This document shows, one piece after another, positions 16,475 through 24,971 of a DNA stretch of 64,000 nucleotides. The first letter of the stretch is position 1, and each line of letters starts with the position of its first letter. The notes below the pieces were generated by a model. It was not told the DNA's origin, made no database searches, and saw nothing but the letters and a program-made list of their open reading frames with translations. The stretch comes from Streptomyces piniterrae (GTDB lineage: Bacteria > Actinomycetota > Actinomycetes > Streptomycetales > Streptomycetaceae), in contig NZ_SUMB01000016.1 of the NCBI RefSeq assembly GCF_005048155.1, positions 62,001 through 126,000 of the forward strand, read 5' to 3'. The translations under genes were made by a program, and so were the position numbers.

Positions 16475-17923
16475 ATGAACTCATACAGTCGGCGACGCAA
16501 GGCGGCATTCATGGCAGGTGTGGTGGAACAGCGCTCGATCGACGTCGTCCCGGACGACGAACGGCACGGCAGCGCCTTCAGCCAGTTCACGCTCTGGCTG
16601 GGCGCCAACCTCCAGATCACCGCCGTCATCACCGGCGCCCTGGCCGTCGTCTTCGGGGCGAACGCCTTCTGGTCGCTGATCGGACTGCTGCTCGGCAACC
16701 TCCTGGGCGGTGCGGTGATGGCGCTGCACTCCGCGCAGGGCCCCCGCCTCGGGCTGCCCCAGATGATCACCTCACGGGCCCAGTTCGGCGTACGGGGCGC
16801 GGTGGTGCCGCTCGTACTCGTCATCGTGATGTACATCGGGTTCTTCGCCAGCGGCAGTGTGCTCGCCGGTCAGGCGGTCGGCGAGCTGACGCGTCTCGGC
16901 GCGACCCCCGGCATCGTCCTCTTCGCCGCCGTCACCGCCGTCGCCGCGGCCGTCGGCTACCGCCTCATCCACGCGCTCGGCCGGATCGCCGGCCTGGTCT
17001 GCGCGCTCGCCTTCGGCTACCTCGGCATCCGGCTCCTCCAGCGCGTCGACCTCGGCACGCTGTTGCACGACCACCGCTTCGGCCTGCCGGTCTTTCTGCT
17101 CGCCGTCTCGCTGGCGGCCTCCTGGCAGCTGGCGTTCGGCCCGTACGTCGCCGACTACTCGCGCTACCTTCCGCGCCACACCTCGGCGCGCGCCACGTTC
17201 TGGTGGACGCTGTCCGGCTCGGTGCTCGGGTCCCAGTGGTCGATGACGTTCGGCGCACTGGCGGCCGCGGCGGCCCCGGCCGCGTTCGTGGGCCACGAGG
17301 TCGGCTACGTCGTCGGCCTCGGCGGCGCCGGACTGATCGCGTCGTTCCTCTACTTCGTCATCGCCCTCGGCAAGCTCACTATCAACATCCTCAACACCTA
17401 CGGCGGCTTCATGTCGTTGGTGACGAGTGTCAGCGGATTTCGCGGACAGCGGACCCTGTCCCCGCGCGGCCGCGCCGCCTACATCGCCGGGATCATGGTC
17501 GCCGGCACCGCCGTGGCCCTCCTCGGCAAGGACTCCTTCCTCGCCTCGTTCAAGGAGTTCCTGCTCTTCCTGCTCGCCTTCTTCACGCCGTGGTCGGCCA
17601 TCAACCTGGTCGACTACTACCTGATCTCCAAGGAGCGCTACGACATCCCGGCGCTCGGCGACCCCGCCGGCCGCTACGGCGCCTGGAACGCCCGCGCGCT
17701 GACCGTGTACGCCCTCGGCATCCTCGCCCAACTCCCCTTCCTCGCCACGCACTTCTACACCGGGCCGCTGGTGGCACCCCTCGGCGGCGCCGACATCTCC
17801 TGGCTGGTCGGGCTCGCCGTGCCCGCGGTCCTCTACTGGGTCGTCGGCCGCCGCGACACGGCCCGGGTCCCGGGCCCGGACGTGCCGGAGGGGGCACAAA
17901 CCACAGCCGGACTGGGGGGCTAG
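16475..17923 (+). CDS. NCS1 family nucleobase/cytosine permease
   Basis: A 482-residue membrane transporter with about 12 hydrophobic helices. Family marks are the N-terminal FTLWLGANLQITAVITGAL, SRAQFGVRGAVVPL in helix 3, the WQLAFGPYVADYSRYLP block before helix 6 and SAINLVDYYLISKERYDIPAL in a late loop, all typical of purine-cytosine permeases. It should import a nucleobase or related compound with H+ or Na+. Start ATG 16475; an in-frame ATG at 16511 is also possible. It stands alone, 42 bases before the next gene on the same strand. The gap 16288-16474 shows no other feature. Confidence 0.93.
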   Translation: MNSYSRRRKAAFMAGVVEQRSIDVVPDDERHGSAFSQFTLWLGANLQITAVITGALAVVFGANAFWSLIGLLLGNLLGGAVMALHSAQGPRLGLPQMITSRAQFGVRGAVVPLVLVIVMYIGFFASGSVLAGQAVGELTRLGATPGIVLFAAVTAVAAAVGYRLIHALGRIAGLVCALAFGYLGIRLLQRVDLGTLLHDHRFGLPVFLLAVSLAASWQLAFGPYVADYSRYLPRHTSARATFWWTLSGSVLGSQWSMTFGALAAAAAPAAFVGHEVGYVVGLGGAGLIASFLYFVIALGKLTINILNTYGGFMSLVTSVSGFRGQRTLSPRGRAAYIAGIMVAGTAVALLGKDSFLASFKEFLLFLLAFFTPWSAINLVDYYLISKERYDIPALGDPAGRYGAWNARALTVYALGILAQLPFLATHFYTGPLVAPLGGADISWLVGLAVPAVLYWVVGRRDTARVPGPDVPEGAQTTAGLGG

Positions 17924-17964
17924 CCCTACCGCGCCGCCGCCCGTCCGTCCGTACTCTCGGGAGT

Positions 17965-18399
17965 ATGGCGACTTACGACCCTGACCTGCGGAAAGAACTC
18001 GACGCCACCCTCCAGACGCGCAAGGAGCTGGGGTCGGAGTACGAGTCGGAGCTGGTGGAAGCGTTCCTCGACAAGCTGGACAGGGACGTCGACCGGCGGG
18101 TGCGGCGGCAGTTGGCCGAGCAGCAGATACAGGTGGCGCGCGGCACGCATCCGCAGCACCGCGGCGGGAGCGGAACCGGGGGCGGGCTCGGCGGCGACGG
18201 GTTCGCCGCGCGGTTCGGTTTCGCCACGGTCTCGCTGGTGCTGGCCGTACCGCTCTCCGTGATCGCCGCGGCGCATGCCGGGCTGACCGGACTGCTGGTC
18301 TCCTGGGCCGGCATCGTCGGCGTCAACGCCGTGCACAGCTCCGGGTTTTCCCGTCTGATGGCCGCCCGCGCGGCGCGCCGCGACCAAGAGTGGGGCTGA
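17965..18399 (+). CDS. Two-TM integral membrane protein
   Basis: A 144-residue protein. The N-terminal 60 residues are charged and likely helical (LRKELDATLQTRKELGSEYESELVEAFLDKLDRDVDRR), followed by a Gly-rich linker, and then two hydrophobic segments around 84-104 and 106-125. Small conserved proteins of this plan are common in Streptomyces and have no assigned function. It may be co-transcribed with the permease upstream. A strong hairpin downstream at 18441-18495 probably ends the transcript. Confidence 0.85.
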   Translation: MATYDPDLRKELDATLQTRKELGSEYESELVEAFLDKLDRDVDRRVRRQLAEQQIQVARGTHPQHRGGSGTGGGLGGDGFAARFGFATVSLVLAVPLSVIAAAHAGLTGLLVSWAGIVGVNAVHSSGFSRLMAARAARRDQEWG

Positions 18400-18440
18400 C
18401 CCCGGTCCTGGGGCCGGCGCCGGGCCCGGAAAAGAGTTGT

Positions 18441-18495
18441 GCGGGGACCGCCGCACCCCGGCCGCAGCCGGGGGCGGGACGACGGCGGTCCCCGC
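18441..18495 (+). terminator. Long hairpin after membrane protein gene
   Basis: GCGGGGACCGCCG at 18441-18453 pairs perfectly with CGGCGGTCCCCGC at 18483-18495, and the loop itself contains a CCCCGGC/GCCGGGG hairpin. There is no T-run, as is usual for terminators in this genus. Confidence 0.65.
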
Positions 18496-18656
18496 AAGGG
18501 ACGCGATCCCGGGTCAGGGCCGGTCGTCGCATCCGTGGGCGATGGTGGAGGTCCGGGAGCCGCTCCGGAGGTCCTTATCGCCGTAGGTCTCAATGTGCCG
18601 TACGAGTGTTAAGCCCGTGCTGCCGGCACGTGACGCATACGTACACCTTGCGGCGA

Positions 18657-18708
18657 CGGCCCGTTCCCTGACGGCCACTTGACGCCGTGACCGGGAGGGA
18701 ACGGGCCG
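18657..18708 (-). terminator. Hairpin after cystathionine beta-synthase gene
   Basis: CGGCCCGTTCCCT at 18657-18669 pairs perfectly with AGGGAACGGGCCG at 18696-18708, 29 bases beyond the stop codon of the minus-strand gene. The remaining gap 18496-18656 shows no gene. Confidence 0.65.
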
Positions 18709-18736
18709 CCGGCCGCAAAGACCGGGTGCCGGGGGG

Positions 18737-20125
18737 CTACTTGGCGACCCCGCGGGCCAGGTAGGCCAGCAGGTCCTGACGGCTCACCACGCCCTTCGGC
18801 TTGCCCTCGACGAGGACGATCGCCGCATCGGCGTTCTCCAGGACCGCCATCAGGTCGCCGACCGGCTCGCCCGAGCCGACCTGCGGCAGCGGCGGGCACA
18901 TGTGCTTCTCCAGCGGGTCGCTGAGCGACGCCCGCTGGGTGAAGAGGGCGTCGAGCAGTTCGCGCTCGACCACCGAGCCGATGACCTCGGCGGCCATGAC
19001 GTCGGGGTGCCCGGCGCCCGGCTTGACGATCGGCATCTGCGAGACGCCGTACTCGCGCAGTACGTCGATCGCCTCGCCGACGGTCTCCTCCGGGTGCATG
19101 TGCACCAGCGAGGGCAGCGCGCCCTCCTTGTGCTGGAGGACCTCGCCGACCCGCGCCGCGGTGCCGCTCTCCTCCAGGAAGCCGTAGTCCGCCATCCACT
19201 CGTCGTTGAAGATCTTGGAGAGATAGCCGCGGCCGCTGTCCGGCAGCAGGATCACCACGACGTCGTCCGGGCCGAGCCGCTCGGCGACCTCCAGACCGGC
19301 CACCACCGCCATCCCGCAGGAGCCGCCGACCAGCAGGCCCTCCTCCTTGGCGAGCCGCCGGGTCATCTGGAAGGCGTCCTTGTCCGAGACCGCGACGATC
19401 TCGTCCGCGACCGTCCGGTCGTACGCCGTGGGCCAGAAGTCCTCGCCGACGCCCTCGATCAGATAGGGGCGCCCGGAGCCGCCGCTGTAGACCGAGCCCT
19501 CCGGGTCGGCGCCGATCACCTTGACCCGGCCCTCGCTGGCGTCCTTCAGATAGCGGCCGGTCCCGCTGATCGTGCCGCCGGTGCCGACACCCGCCACGAA
19601 GTGGGTGATCCGCCCGTCGGTCTGCGCCCACAGCTCGGGACCGGTCGTCTCGTAATGCGAGCGCGGGTTGTTCGGGTTGCTGTACTGGTCCGGCTTCCAC
19701 GCCCCGGGCGTCTCGCGCACCAGGCGGTCCGAGACGTTGTAGTACGAGTCCGGGTGCTCGGGGTCCACGGCGGTGGGGCAGACCACCACCTCGGCCCCGT
19801 AGGCCCGCAGCACATTGATCTTGTCCGTCGACACCTTGTCGGGGCAGACGAAGATGCACTTGTAACCCTTTTGCTGGGCCACGATCGCCAGCCCCACGCC
19901 GGTGTTCCCGGACGTCGGCTCGACGATGGTGCCGCCCGGCTGCAACTCGCCCGATTCCTCGGCGGCCTCGATCATCCGCACCGCGATCCGGTCCTTGACC
20001 GAGCCGCCCGGGTTGAAGTACTCGACCTTCACCAGGACGGTGGCCTGGATCCCTCGAGTGACGTTGTTGAGCCGCACGAGCGGGGTGTTGCCGACTAGCT
20101 CAATCATCGAATCGTAAAACTGCAC
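18737..20125 (-). CDS. Cystathionine beta-synthase
   Basis: A 462-residue fold-type II PLP enzyme joining serine (or O-acetylserine) and homocysteine to cystathionine in the cytoplasm. The PLP lysine is Lys44 in NPGGSVKDR, SGNTG is near residue 72, and the phosphate-binding GTGGTISG loop is near 188. Two CBS domains follow the catalytic part (about 335-395 and 400-460), which distinguishes it from plain cysteine synthase. The GTG start at 20125 has a GGAG site seven bases upstream; the protein then starts at the family-typical QFYDSMIELVGNTPLVRLN. It is divergent from the SGNH hydrolase. Confidence 0.94.
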   Translation of the reverse strand: MQFYDSMIELVGNTPLVRLNNVTRGIQATVLVKVEYFNPGGSVKDRIAVRMIEAAEESGELQPGGTIVEPTSGNTGVGLAIVAQQKGYKCIFVCPDKVSTDKINVLRAYGAEVVVCPTAVDPEHPDSYYNVSDRLVRETPGAWKPDQYSNPNNPRSHYETTGPELWAQTDGRITHFVAGVGTGGTISGTGRYLKDASEGRVKVIGADPEGSVYSGGSGRPYLIEGVGEDFWPTAYDRTVADEIVAVSDKDAFQMTRRLAKEEGLLVGGSCGMAVVAGLEVAERLGPDDVVVILLPDSGRGYLSKIFNDEWMADYGFLEESGTAARVGEVLQHKEGALPSLVHMHPEETVGEAIDVLREYGVSQMPIVKPGAGHPDVMAAEVIGSVVERELLDALFTQRASLSDPLEKHMCPPLPQVGSGEPVGDLMAVLENADAAIVLVEGKPKGVVSRQDLLAYLARGVAK

Positions 20126-20320
20126 GGTGGTCTCCGCGGTCTGGGGCACGCTGTCCTGCGCCGGTGCTGTCAGCCTATTGCCCGTCTCCGTCGGCGGCCC
20201 CCTGCGTTGCGTTCCGTGCGCGATGGGGCACAAACCGTTGTAGGAGTTTGTTGACGTTCAGGAGCGCGTCCGGCCCTCGGGCCGCGGCACGCACGCGCTG
20301 CACGGGGAGGTGCCCGGCCG

Positions 20321-21373
20321 ATGACGACGACGATGACGATGTCCAGGGCGAGAGTGGCACGACGGATCGCGACCGCCGCGGCGTTCGGTGGCGGCGGGAT
20401 CGGGCTGCTCGGCGTCGCCACCGTCGGCGTGCTGCTGACCGAGGTCCGGCTGGCCCGCCGTACGGTCGGCGGCTCCAGCGACATCCCGCCGTGCGCCGAC
20501 GGCCGCTACGGCGCCGCCTTCGGCCACCGCACGGACCGTCCCCCGTTGCGACTCGGTTTTCTGGGCGACTCCACCGCCGCCGGGCAGGGCGTCCACCGCG
20601 CCGGCCAGACCCCGGGCGCGCTGCTCGCCTCCGGGCTGGCCGCGCTCGCCGAACTGCCCGTCGACTTCCGGAACGTGGCGCTGCCCGGCGCCCAGTCCGA
20701 CGACCTGGCGCGCCAGGTGGATCTGATGCTGGGGGCCGGCGAGACCCCGGATGTGTGCGTCATCATGATCGGCGCGAACGATGTCACCCACCGTATGGCG
20801 CCGGCGGAGTCCGTCCGCCATCTGTCCGACGCGGTCCGCCGACTGTCCGACGTGGGCTGCGAGGTCGTCGTCGGGACCTGTCCCGACCTGGGCACCATCG
20901 AGCCGGTCTACCAGCCGCTGCGCTGGGTGGCGCGCCGCCTCTCCCGCCAGCTCGCGGCCGCGCAGACGATCGGGGTGATCGAGAGCGGCGGCCGTACGGT
21001 CTCGCTCGGCGACCTGCTGGGCCCCGAGTTCGAGGCGCGGCCGCGGGAGCTGTTCGGCCCGGACAACTACCACCCGTCGGCGGAGGGCTATGCGACCGCC
21101 GCGATGGCCGTGCTGCCGACGCTGTGCGCCTCGCTCGGGCTGTGGCCGGAGGAGGAGCGGCCGGAGGCCGCCCGCCGCGAGGGCATCCTGCCGGTCGAGC
21201 AGGCAGCGGCGCAGGCAGCGTCCGAGGGCGGTACGGAGGTCACCGCCTCCCGCCGCGCCCCCTGGGCGCTGCTGAAGCACCGCAGGCGCCGCCAGCTGCC
21301 GGAGCCCGAACCGGAGCCGGAGGTGGAGGCGGCGGCCGAGGCGACGACGGAGGCGCCGCCGGGCACCTGGTGA
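20321..21373 (+). CDS. SGNH/GDSL-family hydrolase with membrane anchor
   Basis: A 350-residue protein whose N-terminus has a basic stretch and one hydrophobic segment (about residues 18-42), so the enzyme domain is probably outside the membrane. SGNH blocks are clear: block I GFLGDSTAAG with nucleophile Ser84, block II Gly in LPGAQSDDL, block III GAND near 150, and block V DNYHPS near 247 with the catalytic Asp and His. The last 70 residues are Pro/Glu-rich and low complexity. It likely hydrolyses an ester on a lipid, peptidoglycan or polysaccharide substrate. It is followed by the thiolase after about 200 bases. Confidence 0.9.
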   Translation: MTTTMTMSRARVARRIATAAAFGGGGIGLLGVATVGVLLTEVRLARRTVGGSSDIPPCADGRYGAAFGHRTDRPPLRLGFLGDSTAAGQGVHRAGQTPGALLASGLAALAELPVDFRNVALPGAQSDDLARQVDLMLGAGETPDVCVIMIGANDVTHRMAPAESVRHLSDAVRRLSDVGCEVVVGTCPDLGTIEPVYQPLRWVARRLSRQLAAAQTIGVIESGGRTVSLGDLLGPEFEARPRELFGPDNYHPSAEGYATAAMAVLPTLCASLGLWPEEERPEAARREGILPVEQAAAQAASEGGTEVTASRRAPWALLKHRRRRQLPEPEPEPEVEAAAEATTEAPPGTW

Positions 21374-21459
21374 GCGGAGTCGGGCATGGCGGCGCCCTGC
21401 CGAGCGTTCACTGGATGGCGGCCCGGCGCGGAGATCCGCCGCGACGGAGGCGCCTGACA

Positions 21460-21473
21460 TAAGCGGCCGCTTA
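21460..21473. promoter_or_regulatory. Perfect 14-bp palindrome upstream of thiolase gene
   Basis: TAAGCGGCCGCTTA is fully self-complementary and lies 100 bases upstream of the thiolase start. TetR-family repressors of fatty-acid/acyl-CoA genes commonly bind sites of this form. No TetR gene is in the immediate neighbourhood, so the regulator would be encoded elsewhere. Confidence 0.6.
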
Positions 21474-21572
21474 GAAAAGAGGCCCGCATCACAGCACCCA
21501 TCCCGTGACCTCAGCACTACGTGCAGGTAACTTCCCTCACAGTCCCTGCCCCTCGCCTCTTGGAGTCGTGTG

Positions 21573-22793
21573 ATGCCCGAAGCCGTGATCGTCTCAGCCG
21601 CCCGCTCCCCGATCGGCCGCGCCTTCAAGGGCTCGCTCAAGGATCTGCGCCCCGACGACCTGACCGCGAAGATCATCGAGACCGCCCTCGCCAAGGTCCC
21701 CGAGCTGGACCCCAGGGACATCGACGACCTGATGCTCGGCTGTGGTCTGCCCGGCGGCGAGCAGGGCAACAACCTGGGCCGCATCGTGGCCGTACAGATG
21801 GGGATGGACCACCTCCCCGGCTGCACGGTCACCCGCTACTGCTCCTCGTCCCTGCAGACCTCCCGGATGGCGCTGCACGCCATCAAGGCGGGCGAGGGCG
21901 ACGTCTTCATCTCGGCCGGTGTCGAGACGGTGTCCCGCTTCGCGAAGGGGAACTCCGACAGCCTGCCGGACACCCACAACCCGTTCTTCGCCGACGCCGA
22001 GGCCCGTACCGAGGCCGTCGCCCAGACCACCGGCTCGACCTGGCACGACCCGCGCGAGGACGGCCTGGTCCCGGACGCGTACATCGCGATGGGCCAGACC
22101 GCGGAGAACCTCGCGCGGCTCAAGGGCATCACCCGCCAGGAGCTGGACGAGTTCGGCGTACGGTCCCAGAACCTCGCCGAGAAGGCCATCAAGGACGGCT
22201 TCTGGGAGCGGGAGATCACCCCGGTCACCCTCCCCGACGGCACGGTCGTCTCCAAGGACGACGGCCCGCGCGCGGGCGTGAACCTGGAGGGCGTCTCCGG
22301 CCTCAAGCCGGTCTTCCGCCCCGACGGCCTGGTCACCGCCGGCAACTGCTGCCCGCTGAACGACGGCGCCGCGGCCCTGGTGATCATGTCCGACACCAAG
22401 GCGCGCGAGCTGGGCCTGACCCCGCTGGCCCGGATCGTCTCCACCGGCGTCTCCGGTCTGTCCCCCGAGATCATGGGCCTGGGCCCGGTCGAGGCGTCCA
22501 AGCAGGCGCTCCGCCGCGCCGGTCTGACCGTCGGCGACATCGACCTGGTCGAGATCAACGAGGCGTTCGCCGCGCAGGTCATCCCGTCCTACCGGGACCT
22601 GGGCATCGACCTCGACAAGGTGAACGTCAACGGTGGCGCCATCGCCGTCGGCCACCCCTTCGGCATGACGGGCGCCCGCATCACCGGCACCCTCATCAAC
22701 TCCCTCCAGTGGCACGACAAGCAGTTCGGCCTGGAGACGATGTGCGTGGGCGGCGGCCAGGGCATGGCGATGGTGATCGAGCGGCTGAGCTGA
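21573..22793 (+). CDS. Acetyl-CoA C-acyltransferase (thiolase)
   Basis: A 406-residue thiolase. The nucleophilic Cys90 lies in VTRYCSSSLQ, the general-base His in VGHPFGMTGAR near residue 361, and the second catalytic Cys in CVGGGQGMAM near 392; the NEAFAAQ block is also present. It can act in beta-oxidation or in the reverse, acetoacetyl-CoA-forming direction. The ATG at 21573 is chosen over GTG 21570 because GGAG lies seven bases upstream. It is monocistronic, with a palindromic operator-like site upstream and a hairpin plus T-run 109 bases downstream. Confidence 0.95.
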   Translation: MPEAVIVSAARSPIGRAFKGSLKDLRPDDLTAKIIETALAKVPELDPRDIDDLMLGCGLPGGEQGNNLGRIVAVQMGMDHLPGCTVTRYCSSSLQTSRMALHAIKAGEGDVFISAGVETVSRFAKGNSDSLPDTHNPFFADAEARTEAVAQTTGSTWHDPREDGLVPDAYIAMGQTAENLARLKGITRQELDEFGVRSQNLAEKAIKDGFWEREITPVTLPDGTVVSKDDGPRAGVNLEGVSGLKPVFRPDGLVTAGNCCPLNDGAAALVIMSDTKARELGLTPLARIVSTGVSGLSPEIMGLGPVEASKQALRRAGLTVGDIDLVEINEAFAAQVIPSYRDLGIDLDKVNVNGGAIAVGHPFGMTGARITGTLINSLQWHDKQFGLETMCVGGGQGMAMVIERLS

Positions 22794-22901
22794 CGTACGG
22801 ACGATCAACTCCGGTTCCGGGCACACCCTTCGGTACCGCCCGGACACGCACAGCGACGGCGTCGTGACCTGCACCACCTGGTGACAAGATCGCGACCCAA
22901 T

Positions 22902-22945
22902 CTCCCCCAGGATTGTGACCAACGCCCTGGGGGAGACGTGTTTTT
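22902..22945 (+). terminator. Intrinsic terminator with T-run
   Basis: CTCCCCCAGG at 22902-22911 and CCTGGGGGAG at 22926-22935 form a perfect 10-bp stem, followed by TTTTT at 22941-22945. This is an unusually classical rho-independent terminator for such a GC-rich genome and probably ends the thiolase transcript. Confidence 0.6.
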
Positions 22946-23095
22946 GCAGGTCAGCGGGGGTTCACCGGGTCGTATCGGGCTGCGTCGGGCCCAACGCCCG
23001 GTGCATTCCGTGACATAGCGCACTGCGAACGGTCGCCGACGACCGGCAGGCTGTTGTAGGAAGTCGGAGGACATTCCGTTATCGGAAGCGCGCCG

Positions 23096-23193
23096 ATGAG
23101 CGAGCGAATCATCGAGAGGTGCGTGCCTCGCCAGGGCGAGGCCGAGCGAAGCGAGGATTCGGCATGAGCGAGCGAAGCGAGGATTCGGCATGA
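23096..23193 (+). promoter_or_regulatory. Chain of ATGA-coupled mini-ORFs / duplicated start region
   Basis: An ATG at 23096 opens a 23-codon frame ending TGA at 23165-23167; an ATG at 23164 overlaps that stop and opens a 9-codon frame (MSERSEDSA) ending at 23191-23193; the ATG of the next real gene at 23190 overlaps that stop in turn. The segment GAGCGAAGCGAGGATTCGGC is present twice (ending 23163 and 23189). Each unit ends in GCATGAGC, so the unit duplication recreates a start codon each time. It could be a translational-coupling leader or simply a mobile/slipped repeat of a kind seen upstream of Streptomyces genes. Confidence 0.6.
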
Positions 23194-24155
23194 GCATCAC
23201 GAACCTGGTCCTGCCGGCCGCCGCGACTGTGGCCGTGGCGCTGGGCGCCGCGGCGCTGCACACCGCGCGGGGTCTGCGCCGCCAGATCGCCGAGCTGCAC
23301 GCCGAGCTCGTCGCCGCCCGTACGGCCGCCGCGGCGGAGACCGGCGCGGCGGACACGACGACCGCGGCCATCCCGGCGGCCCGTACCACTCCGGCCGCCG
23401 AGACCCCGCTCGCGGACATACGTGCCGCCGTCGCGGACGCGCTGGCCGAGGAGCGCGAGCGGGAGCTGGCCGAGGCCCGTGCGTTCTGGGCCGCTCAGGA
23501 GGCCAGGGACGCCGCCGACGCCCCGTCCCTGCTGGGCGGGCTGGCCGGCCTCGGCGAGGAGAGCCCGCTGGACGCCCGTGCCGACCAGCGCGAACTGCCC
23601 GAGCGGCGCGACCTGGACAGGTTCGACAGCCAGCCGTTCGTGCCCCGCCAGGCGGATCTGGCCGGCCTGGAGCCGCTGCTGGGCCCGGACGCGCTGGAGC
23701 CGATGGACACGCTGGAGTCCGTGGAGGCGTTCGAGGCGCTGGACGCGCCGGAGCTGGAGCCCGTCGAGGAGACCGAGTCGGCCGAGCTGGCCGCCGCCCG
23801 CCGGCGCCACCCCTCGCACCCGGACTTCTCCCCCACCCCGGTCATCGGCGACCACGAGCGCACCGTCGCGCGCCTGGAGGAACTGGCCGAGCAGGGCATC
23901 CCGCTCGCGGACGTACGTCCCGGCCCGCTGGGGACCCTGGACGTCTATGTCTTCACCGACGGCACCACGCTCTGTCTGACCCCGGGGCACCGCGAGACCT
24001 CGGAGAGCGTCGCCGACGCGCTGCACGCGGGCCAGACCCCGGTGCTGCTGGGCGGCTCCGGCATCTCCGGCGCTTACGCCCTGACGTTCGCCTGGGGTGA
24101 CCGCCACCAGGAGAGCGTCTACATCCTGGCCGACCGCGTGATCGCCTCGCTCTGA
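23190..24155 (+). CDS. Hypothetical protein with N-terminal membrane anchor
   Basis: A 321-residue protein. Residues 5-25 are hydrophobic and could be a signal anchor, followed by a charged helical stretch (RGLRRQIAELHAELVAAR) and long acidic, Ala/Glu/Leu-rich linkers. The C-terminal 110 residues (from about RTVARLEELAEQGI) look folded, with a LGTLDVYVFTDGTTLCLTPGH segment. No family recognised. The start codon is the last ATG in a chain of overlapping mini-ORFs. A weak SD near 23180 would otherwise be the only initiation signal, so coupling to the mini-ORFs may matter. Confidence 0.82.
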   Translation: MSITNLVLPAAATVAVALGAAALHTARGLRRQIAELHAELVAARTAAAAETGAADTTTAAIPAARTTPAAETPLADIRAAVADALAEERERELAEARAFWAAQEARDAADAPSLLGGLAGLGEESPLDARADQRELPERRDLDRFDSQPFVPRQADLAGLEPLLGPDALEPMDTLESVEAFEALDAPELEPVEETESAELAAARRRHPSHPDFSPTPVIGDHERTVARLEELAEQGIPLADVRPGPLGTLDVYVFTDGTTLCLTPGHRETSESVADALHAGQTPVLLGGSGISGAYALTFAWGDRHQESVYILADRVIASL

Positions 24156-24212
24156 CGCCGGGTGGCGGGCCAGGGCCTTCCCGGCCCCGAACCCCCGGAT
24201 CCCCGGACAGGC

Positions 24213-24557
24213 TCAGCAGCGCCCCGCCGCCGCCCGGACCAACCCCACGGCCTCCGCCAGTTCTTCGGCGGGGGCCACTTTCACGTCATCCGTGGGCGCA
24301 ATCGCCACATTCCGGAGCGCCTCGACAAGATCGTGGCCGGCCACCGCGAGCTGGTCGCCGGCCGCGAACATCCCCGCGTCCGGCAGCTCGTACGGCTGCC
24401 GGCCGGGCCGCTCGATCCGCTGCGCTCGCAGCGCCAACTCGCGGGCCAGCGCGAGCCCTTCGGCCGCGGCACCGCGGGCCAGGGTGCTCTGCGGCAGCGA
24501 GCGGAGGCGGTCCGCGAGGGCGTCCACGGCGGTCTGCAAAGGGGTCACGTCAAGCAC
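24213..24557 (-). CDS. Conserved hypothetical protein, 114 aa
   Basis: A small, all-helical protein starting with GTG at 24557 (LDVTPLQTAVDALADRLRSLPQS...), with an internal RPGRQPYELPDAGMFAAGDQLAVAGHDLVEAL segment that looks conserved. No membrane segment or signal peptide. It is convergent with the gene ending at 24155 and divergent from the DUF4287 gene at 24656. Function unknown. Confidence 0.75.
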   Translation of the reverse strand: MLDVTPLQTAVDALADRLRSLPQSTLARGAAAEGLALARELALRAQRIERPGRQPYELPDAGMFAAGDQLAVAGHDLVEALRNVAIAPTDDVKVAPAEELAEAVGLVRAAAGRC

Positions 24558-24655
24558 GTCATGAGCCTAAGCGCCACTCCCGGGTGGTTGCCAACGGCCG
24601 AAGCCTCAGGCACGGTGTGCTGAAGAACCAGCATCGACCGCGTCCGGAGGCGCCG

Positions 24656-24883
24656 ATGTCTCAGCTCTTTTCTGAAGAGACCCACCGGAACATGCTCTCC
24701 CGCATCCCGCACTGCACAGGCCGGGAAATCTCCGACTGGCTCCGCACCGTTGACGAAGGACCTTCCCTCTTCCGTTTTGACGAAAAGGTCAGCTGGCTCC
24801 GTGGCGAACATGATCTCGCCTACGGACACGCCAAGGCGATTGTCCATGAATACGACCTCAGGCGCGCCGCCCGGAAGCTGTAG
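24656..24883 (+). CDS. DUF4287-like small protein
   Basis: A 75-residue basic protein MSQLFSEETHRNMLSRIPHCTGREISDWLR... ending in DLAYGHAKAIVHEYDLRRAARKL. The pattern (helical N-terminus, DWLR, then a GHAKAIVHEYDLRRAARK ending) is that of the DUF4287 family. The ATG at 24656 has CGGAGG five bases upstream. GC content is slightly lower than the neighbours. A strong hairpin follows at 24913-24947. Function unknown. Confidence 0.85.
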   Translation: MSQLFSEETHRNMLSRIPHCTGREISDWLRTVDEGPSLFRFDEKVSWLRGEHDLAYGHAKAIVHEYDLRRAARKL

Positions 24884-24912
24884 CCGCGCGGTGCCGGAAC
24901 ACCGGAACGCCG

Positions 24913-24947
24913 AAGGGCCCGTGGGAGACATCTCCCACGGGCCCTTT
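24913..24947. terminator. Bidirectional terminator hairpin
   Basis: A 16-bp perfect stem with a two-base loop (AAGGGCCCGTGGGAGA paired with TCTCCCACGGGCCCTT, then T) lies between the convergent genes ending at 24883 and 24972 and should terminate both. Confidence 0.85.
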
Positions 24948-24971
24948 CATGCGCCGGCTACGGCAACGTCA

